Shown here: piece after piece, positions 17,160 through 23,658 of the stretch
How positions within the stretch are numbered: the first letter of the stretch is position 1
How the letters are laid out: each line of letters begins with the position of its first letter
Assembly (NCBI RefSeq): GCF_002109495.1
Contig: NZ_LVJN01000012.1
Location: forward strand, 26,137 to 90,136
Direction: 5' to 3'
Origin: Magnetofaba australis IT-1
GTDB lineage: Bacteria; Pseudomonadota; Magnetococcia; Magnetococcales; Magnetococcaceae
Length of the DNA: 64,000 nucleotides
Made by a program: the position numbers and the translations under genes
Notes under the pieces: model-generated
What the model saw: only the letters and a program-made list of their open reading frames with translations
Told to the model about the DNA's origin: nothing
Database searches by the model: none

Positions 17160-17190
17160 AATCCGAGCAACCCCAAACAGGAGAATCCAG

Positions 17191-17907
17191 ATGAGCAACC
17201 TCACCAACACCCAGCAAACCATCCTCGAAGCCGCCGCCACCCGCCCAGACGGGGCGATCTACCCCATGCCGGACCGGATCAAGGGCGGGGCCGCACTCAA
17301 GGTGATCAAGGCGCTGGCGGACAAGGGCCTGATCCAGGACGCCGGCGACAACGACTGGCGCATCGCCGCCGAAGGCTTCAAGGCCATCGGCCAGGAGCCG
17401 CCGATTCAGGATGACGATTTCGGGGCGGATGTCGCCGCCGCCGAGGAGTCACTGCAGATCGAACCGCCCGCCGATGGCGAACCTTCGACCGAACCGGATC
17501 CCCTGATGGCGCTCTTCGAGCAGATCGCCCTGGACCACCTTTTCATCGACACCCTGGAAACCCGCAAATCCGACAGCCTGGACTTCCACAGCGTTTCGGT
17601 CTGGGGCGTCAAGAGCGCCCTGGAGGCCGCCTACCAGGCGGGCCAGAAGGCCGGCAACAAAGCCACCCGCAAAACTGGGGGCCGGGCCAACTCCAAGCAG
17701 GCGCGCATGATCGAGATGATGAAGCGCCCCGAGGGGGCCACCATCGAGCAGATCGCTCAGGAGACCGGGTGGAACCCGAACACGGTGCGCGGAGCCATCG
17801 CCGGCACGCTCAAAAAGCGCCTGGGACTCAACGTCACCACGGAGCGGCTGCGCTACGTCGGACCCGAAGCCAAGGGCGGCTACACCACCTACCGGATCGA
17901 GGAGTGA
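17191..17907 (+). CDS. DUF6900/DUF3489-type phage protein
   Basis: This 238-residue protein has three parts. The N-terminal winged-helix-like part (NTQQTILEAAATRPDGAIYP, then IKGGAALKVIKALADKGLI) may bind DNA. The middle part (LFEQIALDHLFIDTLETRKS, DSLDFHSVSVWGVKSALEAA) matches DUF6900. The C-terminal part (NSKQARMIEMMKRPEGATIE, then QIAQETGWNPNTVRGAIAGT) is DUF3489. Both DUFs are common in phages and plasmids of proteobacteria; no function is established. A second DNA-binding helix in DUF3489 suggests regulation. RBS AGGAG precedes the ATG. Confidence 0.8.
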   Translation: MSNLTNTQQTILEAAATRPDGAIYPMPDRIKGGAALKVIKALADKGLIQDAGDNDWRIAAEGFKAIGQEPPIQDDDFGADVAAAEESLQIEPPADGEPSTEPDPLMALFEQIALDHLFIDTLETRKSDSLDFHSVSVWGVKSALEAAYQAGQKAGNKATRKTGGRANSKQARMIEMMKRPEGATIEQIAQETGWNPNTVRGAIAGTLKKRLGLNVTTERLRYVGPEAKGGYTTYRIEE

Positions 17908-17912
17908 CCAGC

Positions 17913-18149
17913 ATGGCCAACCATCCTTTCACCGTGGTGGGCTACGCCATCATCGACTATGCGCCCGACAACTGGATCCAGTACGAACACTTCTGCGAGT
18001 GGGTGTGGGCCGAGGACTCCTCCAAGGCCGCCGAAACCGCTGCCGCCCAGGTCATCGCCCGGGAAACGACCGAGAAGGTCAACAAGATCGACCCCTGGAC
18101 CTGCGCAGTTCTCCCAGGCCACCACGAGAACCAGCCCTTCGACGGCTGA
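17913..18149 (+). CDS. Small phage protein, unknown
   Basis: This 78-residue protein starts MANHPFTVVGYAIIDYAPDN and contains WIQYEHFCEWVWAEDSSKAA. It begins 5 bases after the DUF3489 gene stop and is presumably co-transcribed. The pattern of strands followed by an Ala-rich helix resembles the 16938 protein. No domain is assigned. It converges with the methyltransferase gene ending at 18208. Confidence 0.6.
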   Translation: MANHPFTVVGYAIIDYAPDNWIQYEHFCEWVWAEDSSKAAETAAAQVIARETTEKVNKIDPWTCAVLPGHHENQPFDG

Positions 18150-18207
18150 CCACCATACCGCTTCACCAGAGACCACCCGGCATTGGACCGGGCGTCTCTG
18201 CTTCCGG

Positions 18208-19578
18208 TCACTCCTCCAAATCGATCCCCCGCTCGGCGGCCACATCCGCGAACGTCTTCCCACCGGAGCCGTCCAGGTAGACGATCTTCCCGGTGGCCTG
18301 GATGAACCGCTTCACCGCCACGTCCACATAGACCGGGCTGATCTCCATGGCGAAGACCCGCCGGCCCGTGGCCTCACCGGCCATGATCTGCGATCCGGAG
18401 CCGGAGAACGGCTCGTAGCACAACCCGCCCGGCTGGATGTGCTGCTTCATGGGGATGGCGAAACAGTCCAGGGGCTTGGGCGTCGGATGCTCCGGGCGCT
18501 CGTCGCCCTCCAGCCCGGCCATGTGCCAGACGGTGGAGAGGTACTCCTCGCTCACCCGGGGCGGGCGGTTGCCCTTGATCCAGCCGAAAAAGCACGGCTC
18601 GTGGCCCCACAGGTAGTGGGTCCGGGTCATCACCGCCCGGGTCTTGGTCCAGATGATCTGCTGATGGACGAAGGCCCCGAACTTCTCCCACACCGCTTCC
18701 AGCATCGCCTGCCGTTTGGAGGCATGCCAGCAATACCATGCCGCATGGGTGTCGATGGCGTGGTCGATGGCGTTCCGAACGAACCCCTCGTACAATTCCG
18801 GCCCCTGGCTGGAATCATCCCAGGTCACCCCGTAGGTGGCGGACCAGTCCTTGTTGCCCGCCGTGCCGCTGGTGTCGCCTCGAGCAGTCTTGGCCTTGCG
18901 GGCGCTGTTGGGCGGATGGTTGGTGCCGTCGTAATCCACCAGATAGGGCGGATCGGTGGCGAACAGGGCGGCCCGCTCCCCGTTCATCAGCCGGATGACG
19001 TCATCCGCAACGAGGCTGCTGCCGCAGAGCAGGCGGTGTTCGCCCAGCACCCACAGGTCGCCGGGCTGGGTGACCGGAGTGGCCGGCGGTTCGGGAATGG
19101 TCTCCTCTTCGCCGGCTCCATCGCTTCCGTCTTCCTCGCCGCCGTCCACCACCAGCAGGGCGTCCATCTCCTCGTCAGTGAACCCGATCAGATCGAGGTT
19201 GAACTCGTCCTCGCGCAGGCGCGCCAGTTCGGCAGCCAACACCTGATCATCCCAGCCCCCATCCAGGGCCAGCCGGTTGTCCGCCAGGATATAGGCACGG
19301 CGTTGGGCGTCGGAGAGATGGTCCAGCACCACCACCGGCACTGTCTCCAGGCCGATGCGGCGGGCAGCGGCCAGGCGGCAGTGGCCGGCGACGATGCCGT
19401 CACGGCCATCCACCAGGATGGGGTTGGTGAAACCGAACTCCACCATGGAGGCCGCCACCTTGTTGATCTGCTCGTCGGAGTGGGTGCGGGCGTTGCCGGC
19501 GTAGGGAATCAGCCGTTCCACCGGCCACACCTCGATGCGTTCCGCCATGGCGGGGATGGCGGCGGCGGTCAGGGTCAT
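18208..19578 (-). CDS. ParB-like/DNA methyltransferase fusion
   Basis: This 456-residue protein joins a ParB/sulfiredoxin-like domain (about 12-100: ERLIPYAGNARTHSDEQINK, then DGRDGIVAGHCRLAAARRIG) to a beta-class amino-methyltransferase. The catalytic DPPY motif is at 209-212 and the SAM-binding loop YEPFSGSGSQ is near residue 395. It would methylate adenine N6 or cytosine N4 in phage DNA and so protect it from host restriction. The ParB-like part may help DNA recognition. It overlaps the small terminase stop by 4 bases, so it is part of the packaging operon. Confidence 0.92.
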   Translation of the reverse strand: MTLTAAAIPAMAERIEVWPVERLIPYAGNARTHSDEQINKVAASMVEFGFTNPILVDGRDGIVAGHCRLAAARRIGLETVPVVVLDHLSDAQRRAYILADNRLALDGGWDDQVLAAELARLREDEFNLDLIGFTDEEMDALLVVDGGEEDGSDGAGEEETIPEPPATPVTQPGDLWVLGEHRLLCGSSLVADDVIRLMNGERAALFATDPPYLVDYDGTNHPPNSARKAKTARGDTSGTAGNKDWSATYGVTWDDSSQGPELYEGFVRNAIDHAIDTHAAWYCWHASKRQAMLEAVWEKFGAFVHQQIIWTKTRAVMTRTHYLWGHEPCFFGWIKGNRPPRVSEEYLSTVWHMAGLEGDERPEHPTPKPLDCFAIPMKQHIQPGGLCYEPFSGSGSQIMAGEATGRRVFAMEISPVYVDVAVKRFIQATGKIVYLDGSGGKTFADVAAERGIDLEE

Positions 19579-20102
19579 TCGGGCAACTCCTCCAATGCGG
19601 TGCGCAGTTCGGATTCGATCAAGCGTTCGATGGCGTCGGCATCGGTCTCCGCCGCCAGCATGGCCCCCATGCGATGGGGAATGTTCATCAGCCGGTCGCG
19701 GACCCGGCGGGCCAGGTTGAAGGCCTCGACCCTTACCTCGTCGGCGCTGACCAGTTGCTCGGAGCGCTCCTCGAAGTCCAGCTTTACCAGCCGGGCGGAG
19801 TACGCCTCGCGGATGGCCCGGCTGGTCTGGTAGTCGGGAGCGCCTTGTTTCGGTGGCTGTGCCGGGGGTGCGAACCTCTGGGGCTGGTTCGCGGGGGGTG
19901 CGAACCTCTGCTGCGTACCCGGGTTCGCACTTGGTTCGCGCTTCTGGGCCGGGTTTGTGTTGCGGTCCCAGGCGGCGTCCGCTTTGGCCGGGTCTATGGT
20001 GCCGTCCGGCTCCTGGGGGATGCGTCCGGCCTTGATCGCCTTACGTACAGCGGCATCGGACACCCCCCGGTGGCGGGCATATGCTCGTATGGAGAGTGCC
20101 AC
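19575..20102 (-). CDS. Terminase small subunit (Nu1-like)
   Basis: This 175-residue protein has an N-terminal winged-helix DNA-binding region (IRAYARHRGVSDAAVRKAIK, then AGRIPQEPDGTIDPAKADAA W), a Pro/Gln linker with two RFAPPA repeats, and a C-terminal half (REAYSARLVKLDFEERSEQL) that contacts the large subunit in Nu1-type proteins. It recognises the packaging start. The linker-coding DNA carries GTGCGAACC repeats that continue upstream of the gene, which suggests the binding site overlaps the gene. Confidence 0.85.
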   Translation of the reverse strand: MALSIRAYARHRGVSDAAVRKAIKAGRIPQEPDGTIDPAKADAAWDRNTNPAQKREPSANPGTQQRFAPPANQPQRFAPPAQPPKQGAPDYQTSRAIREAYSARLVKLDFEERSEQLVSADEVRVEAFNLARRVRDRLMNIPHRMGAMLAAETDADAIERLIESELRTALEELPE

Positions 20103-20166
20103 GGCATTCTCGTCGATCCCTTGATCGTCAGTGGTGAAGTGCGAACCTGCGAACCGGGTGCGAACC
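19868..20166. repeat. GTGCGAACC repeat cluster, candidate cos/terminase binding region
   Basis: Perfect GTGCGAACC occurs at 19868-19876, 19898-19906, 20139-20147 and 20158-20166, and its inverse GGTTCGCAC at 19922-19930. Partial copies lie at 19886, 19933 and 20147. Copies occur in both orientations and in different reading frames, and two lie in the 118-bp non-coding leader of the small terminase gene. That favours a DNA-level role like lambda cosB. Confidence 0.55.
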
Positions 20167-20220
20167 CGTTTTCAGAGCTGGCGCTAGGCAACTCCCGGGC
20201 GCGCGCGGCACCCGCTTTTC

Positions 20221-20649
20221 TCAGGGCCTGGGAGGACCCGGGCGATTTTTCTCGCCGACCATGATGCTGGCATCGATGGAGTCATTGAGCCCCTCGATAC
20301 TCTTCCGCCCCATTTCCATCAGCGCATCAAACGTAACGGGTTGCGGAGGGTTGTCCTGCTCCTCGGACCAGTGGGCCAATGCCAGATACAAAACACGGCC
20401 ATCAACACCAAGGGCGGCGGCCATGGCATTGATCGCCCCATGGTTGGCCTGGGCGGCCACACCGGCGAAGATGCCATCGAACGGAGAGTGCTTCTCGATA
20501 TCCAAATCAAACATGAGATTGCAGATCCGCCGTCCTTCGTCGGCGACATCGCACCAGTCCCATCTGGCAAAGTCATCGGTGAAATGACGGATGATGTCAT
20601 CCAGCGGGTCGTCGCGTTCCCGCCAGGCTTTGATGATTTCGTCGCTCAT
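20221..20649 (-). CDS. Phage hypothetical protein
   Basis: This 142-residue acidic protein starts MSDEIIKAWRERDDPLDDII and contains MFDLDIEKHSPFDGIFAGVA and LALAHWSEEQDNPPQPVTF. No domain, membrane segment or signal peptide is visible. It lies 12 bases after the tail-completion-type gene and just before the candidate cos region, so it is the last gene before the packaging module. Confidence 0.6.
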   Translation of the reverse strand: MSDEIIKAWRERDDPLDDIIRHFTDDFARWDWCDVADEGRRICNLMFDLDIEKHSPFDGIFAGVAAQANHGAINAMAAALGVDGRVLYLALAHWSEEQDNPPQPVTFDALMEMGRKSIEGLNDSIDASIMVGEKNRPGPPRP

Positions 20650-20661
20650 TTCCGTTGCCCA

Positions 20662-21258
20662 TTACCGTGCCGTGCTTAGCGCCTCGCGCAGGGCATCGTT
20701 GAAGTTCTCCTGGAAGCGCGCCTCCACCACCTCCCGAACCGTATCCATGAAGCCGAAGCGGGGCTTGATCTCCACCCGGTCGGCAAAGAGGTACATCAGC
20801 TTCCGTTTGCTCCCCTTGCGACCGGCGCGCCGCCAGACCGCATGGGCCTGGGGATCGTCCTTCAGGGGAGCGATGAAGTGGTTGGGCTTTTCCAGCAGCC
20901 GACCGGGGAATTTGGCGGGCCGGGTGACGGACCGGGGCGTCGGGCGTGCGCCGACCGGAACGGCCAGCGCTTCGCCCGACCGGGACCGGCGCAGACCGCC
21001 GGTCTCCTGCAAGGCCATGAAGTCATCCAGCACCCGGACCGACGCCTCCAGGTCGTTCTTGCGCGCCGGCTTGATGCGGATGCCCTTGCCCACCCAGCCG
21101 GTGCGGATGGTGAAGCGTTCCGGCAGCCGCCGGCGCACCTCGTCCTGGGCGTTTTTGGCGGTGCGGGTCAGGGCCACGGCGGCGGCGAAGCGGACCTGCT
21201 TTTCCAGGTCATTGGCGATTGCCCGGGCCTTCCTGTCATCGGCTTCGACGGTGATCAT
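20662..21258 (-). CDS. Phage tail completion/minor tail-type protein (HK97 gp10-like)
   Basis: This 198-residue protein is rich in Arg and helical at the N-terminus: KARAIANDLEKQVRFAAAVA, LTRTAKNAQDEVRRRLPERF. The RTGWVGKGIRI and ASVRVLDDFMALQETGG segments are typical of neck/minor tail proteins of the HK97 gp10 or DUF6441 kind. It is separated from the other tail genes and lies upstream of the packaging module, which is unusual. The assignment is by pattern only. Confidence 0.5.
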   Translation of the reverse strand: MITVEADDRKARAIANDLEKQVRFAAAVALTRTAKNAQDEVRRRLPERFTIRTGWVGKGIRIKPARKNDLEASVRVLDDFMALQETGGLRRSRSGEALAVPVGARPTPRSVTRPAKFPGRLLEKPNHFIAPLKDDPQAHAVWRRAGRKGSKRKLMYLFADRVEIKPRFGFMDTVREVVEARFQENFNDALREALSTAR

Positions 21259-21273
21259 GATCTGTCCTGGCTC

Positions 21274-21882
21274 TCAGGCGTCGCCGCAGCGCTTGGAAAA
21301 CCCGCACTCCTGACACTTATCGCAACCACCGCTGAAGACCACCGCGAAGGCTCCGCATTTCTCGCAGATCCCCTGGGGTTTGGGCTGGCTGTCCTGTTGG
21401 GATTGGTGCGGTGCGGGCTGGCGGTTGTCTTCGGCGCTGGGCGCTTCCGGATGATCGACGATGCCGAGCATCAACATGTGCCGCTGCAGGCAGTTGCCGA
21501 TCTCGGCCACGAGGCTGGGGACGTAGCGGCCCTCGGACCAGAAACCGCCATTGGGGTCGAACACCGAGCGCAGTTCCTCCACCAGAAAGGTGGGTTTGCT
21601 CTCGTGCCGGAAGATGGCGGAGATGACCCGGGTCAGGGCCACCACCCACGGGAAGTGGGCCATGCTCTTGGAGTTGACGAAGATCTCCACCAACCGGGGC
21701 TGGCCGTCCGCCACGGTGTGGTTGATGGTGACGTAGATGGCGTGATCGGAATCGGGCGGCTTGATCTTGTAGGTGGCTCCGTCCAGGACCTGGGGGCGTT
21801 GGAACGAAACGGATGGCTTCTCCTCCTTCACGACCTCGCACCCGACGATGGGCTGGTCGATTCGAATCGGGGTGTCGCTCAT
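21274..21882 (-). CDS. NrdJb-like TSCPD protein with C-terminal zinc ribbon
   Basis: This 202-residue protein matches the C-terminal half of B12-dependent class II ribonucleotide reductase as found in split NrdJb proteins. Visible blocks are IYVTINHTVADGQPRLVEIF, VNSKSMAHFPWVVALTRVIS, FLVEELRSVFDPNGGFW and GRYVPSLVAEIGNCLQRHM. The C-terminal CEKCGAFAVVFSGGCDKCQE followed by CGFSKRCG is the zinc-ribbon tail that carries redox cysteines in these enzymes. No catalytic NrdJa is in the window, so it may complement the host enzyme. A strong terminator lies just upstream, so it is probably transcribed separately from the regulator genes. Confidence 0.8.
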   Translation of the reverse strand: MSDTPIRIDQPIVGCEVVKEEKPSVSFQRPQVLDGATYKIKPPDSDHAIYVTINHTVADGQPRLVEIFVNSKSMAHFPWVVALTRVISAIFRHESKPTFLVEELRSVFDPNGGFWSEGRYVPSLVAEIGNCLQRHMLMLGIVDHPEAPSAEDNRQPAPHQSQQDSQPKPQGICEKCGAFAVVFSGGCDKCQECGFSKRCGDA

Positions 21883-21910
21883 GGGGTGGTTCCTTCCGAG
21901 TCCGGGCACG

Positions 21911-21944
21911 AAAAAGCCCGCCTCGGGGATCCCCGGGCGGGCTT
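21911..21944 (-). terminator. Strong intrinsic terminator
   Basis: On the minus strand AAGCCCGCC pairs with GGCGGGCTT around a loop that is itself self-complementary (CGGGGATCCCCG), and the 3' arm continues into TTTTTC. It ends transcription of the DUF6362/Mor/RuvC genes before the NrdJb-like gene. Confidence 0.85.
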
Positions 21945-21985
21945 CGGTGGCGCTTGCGCGCATGCATCCAATTTTGACGTTGATC

Positions 21986-22417
21986 CTACCCCAATTCCGG
22001 CAAAGGGTTCCAATCGTGCAGAAACGGTTCGCATGAAGGTTTTTGCAGCAGTTTTTCCTGGATGGTGAGGATGGCCAGGGTCCAGTGCCGCCATGCGGTG
22101 GTCTTGGGCGCGCCGTACACGCTGCACACCACCCGCCACGGAGCCCGCTCCGCCCGCATCCAGACCAGCTTGGCCTCGTCCGGAGACAGCCAACGCAGCC
22201 ACTCCAGGCAGGCGTCCATCCGGCTGATGGCATCGGGAGCTGGCGGCCCCATGCGAATTTGCGGCGGATTGTACCCGTAGGCCTGCCAGTCATGGATCAT
22301 GTCCGGCCAGTAGGATGCCCTGCGGGGACCACGCACCGGCGGCAGGCGGCGCATGGTGGCGGCGGCTTCCTCCAGCCGCGCCATGACCAGCTTGGGGGTG
22401 ATCCGGGTCTCAACCAT
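21986..22417 (-). CDS. DUF6362 family phage protein
   Basis: This 143-residue protein has the DUF6362 layout: RLEEAAATMRRLPPVRGPRR, ASYWPDMIHDWQAYGY, then RMDACLEWLRWLSPDEAKLV and WMRAERAPWRVVCSVYG with a terminal helix-turn-helix-like GAPKTTAWRHWTLAILTI. The C-terminal helix pattern suggests DNA binding, and such genes commonly sit just before packaging modules in alphaproteobacterial prophages. It may act as a late regulator; that is inference. It overlaps the Mor-like gene by 8 bases. Confidence 0.75.
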   Translation of the reverse strand: MVETRITPKLVMARLEEAAATMRRLPPVRGPRRASYWPDMIHDWQAYGYNPPQIRMGPPAPDAISRMDACLEWLRWLSPDEAKLVWMRAERAPWRVVCSVYGAPKTTAWRHWTLAILTIQEKLLQKPSCEPFLHDWNPLPELG

Positions 22418-22769
22418 GGCCCACCTCCGGTTCCTGGGGGGTGGAGAGGATGGCGTAGATGCGCCGGTCGGTCAGCTCGAAACGGCGGGCCAACTCCTTC
22501 ACCGACAGGCCTTCGTCGTAGAGCCGGATGATTTCTGCGTCCCGTTTGTTTCGCTGCAGGGTGGATTTGCGCGGGATGGCCAGGGTGACGCCGCCGAGCC
22601 GGTCCACCAGCCGGGTGGCTACCTGGAGCCCGAGCAGGTGAGCCAGGCGGTGGCGCGGATGCATCCTCCTGGGAACGAACACCCGGGTACCTCCGCATTC
22701 ACGGATCAGGGTCTGCGCGCCGTTGGGACCGATGGCGTCGTTGATGGCCGACAGGGTGCGGTTGCTCAT
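22410..22769 (-). CDS. Mor/C-type transcription activator
   Basis: This 119-residue protein resembles the Mu Mor family, activators of middle or late phage transcription. Visible features are the GGVTLAIPRKSTLQRNKRDA strand-turn region and the helix-turn-helix EIIRLYDEGLSVKELARRFE, LTDRRIYAIL. It overlaps both neighbours (4 and 8 bases). With DUF6362 downstream it makes a plausible regulatory pair controlling the late operon. Its target site is unknown; the paired elements at 16216 and 16870 are candidates. Confidence 0.75.
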   Translation of the reverse strand: MSNRTLSAINDAIGPNGAQTLIRECGGTRVFVPRRMHPRHRLAHLLGLQVATRLVDRLGGVTLAIPRKSTLQRNKRDAEIIRLYDEGLSVKELARRFELTDRRIYAILSTPQEPEVGHG

Positions 22770-23317
22770 TGCCCACCTCCCGCCGTCCGGTGACGGATAG
22801 CCCAGTGCAACAGCGCCAGGGCGTCGGCCTCGTTGTCGTCTCCCGGCTGGTATCCCAGCTTCTGGACGCCCTGCATGACCAAACCCTTGGAGGCGTTGCC
22901 GCGACCGGTCACATGCCGCTTGATGACGCCAACCGGCACCCCCTCGTAGGGAATCTGGTGGTGTTCACACCAAGCCGTGAGGATGGCCAACCAGCCGCCA
23001 TAGGCGTGGGAGGCGTCCACGCCCATGTGGCGGCGCACCTCCTCATAGAAAATGGCGTCCAACGTGCCTGCCGCGTTCTTGATGTCGGTGAGCCACTGCT
23101 TGAAGCGGAGAAACCGCATGCCGCCGCCCTGCCAACGATCATGGCGGAAGATTTCGACGCCGCTGGTGATGCCGGCGTCCGGCAGCCACACCGCCCATCC
23201 GGTCTTCGTGCCCAGGTCCAGGGCGAGAATGGCGCTGGCGGTTTGTGGGGGACCGTCCGGCCCGAACGGCGGGGGAACGGCGGGGCCGTTCATCGGGGAT
23301 TGGGGTTGGATGACCAT
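22766..23317 (-). CDS. RuvC-like Holliday junction nuclease
   Basis: This 183-residue protein has the RNase H fold signature of RuvC: ILALDLGTKTGWAV with the first catalytic Asp near residue 34, IFYEEVRRHMG with a catalytic Glu, and GDDNEADALALLHWAI with the C-terminal acidic pair. It would resolve branched phage DNA before packaging. I chose the ATG at 23317 because AAGGAG precedes it; the 23 additional upstream codons are Pro-rich and lack a ribosome site. It is read away from the candidate origin. Confidence 0.85.
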   Translation of the reverse strand: MVIQPQSPMNGPAVPPPFGPDGPPQTASAILALDLGTKTGWAVWLPDAGITSGVEIFRHDRWQGGGMRFLRFKQWLTDIKNAAGTLDAIFYEEVRRHMGVDASHAYGGWLAILTAWCEHHQIPYEGVPVGVIKRHVTGRGNASKGLVMQGVQKLGYQPGDDNEADALALLHWAIRHRTAGGGQ

Positions 23318-23399
23318 ATCCTCACTCCTTCCAAGGAAGGTTGGTGAGGGCGGTGGAGGGAGGGGCCGATCTCGCGTCCACCGCACTGCGATTGAAATG

Positions 23400-23424
23400 T
23401 CCAGAAATTCCCCGGAAATGGTCG
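23400..23424 (+). repeat. Origin-type motif, copy 1
   Basis: TCCAGAAATTCC, a short variable centre and GGAAATGGTCG; a near-copy of the 23499 and 23601 motifs on the same strand as copy 2. Confidence 0.6.
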
Positions 23425-23453
23425 ACGGCGCGCCAAGCCGGGGATGACGTCTA

Positions 23454-23498
23454 ACTTATTAATAAATATATATAAAAATAATAATATAGTATTGTAAT
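23454..23498. other. AT-rich block, candidate DNA unwinding element
   Basis: About 45 bases of nearly pure A and T (tracts such as AATAAATATATATAAAAATA) lie in an otherwise ~63% GC phage, flanked on each side by copies of the 23-25 bp motif. The 341-bp interval 23318-23658 has no credible gene. Confidence 0.6.
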
Positions 23499-23521
23499 TC
23501 CAGAAATTCCTGAAATGGTCG
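23499..23521 (+). repeat. Origin-type motif, copy 2
   Basis: TCCAGAAATTCCTGAAATGG plus TCG. The inner part AGAAATTCCTGAAAT is nearly palindromic. It directly abuts the AT-rich block. Confidence 0.6.
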
Positions 23522-23600
23522 CAAGGGGGATTTCATCCATTTCCACCCGTGTACATGGGACTCTCTTTTCCCGGGTATGGGGGGTATGGCTCCATATCCA

Positions 23601-23623
23601 TGACCATTTCAGGAATTTCTGGA
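23601..23623 (-). repeat. Origin-type motif, copy 3 (inverted)
   Basis: This is an exact inverse of copy 2 over 22 of 23 bases. Further half-sites (GACCATTTC) occur at 23677, overlapping the primase gene end. Confidence 0.6.
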
Positions 23624-23658
23624 ATTTCCCGCAGGAACAGCCGGTTCCAGTGTCCATT

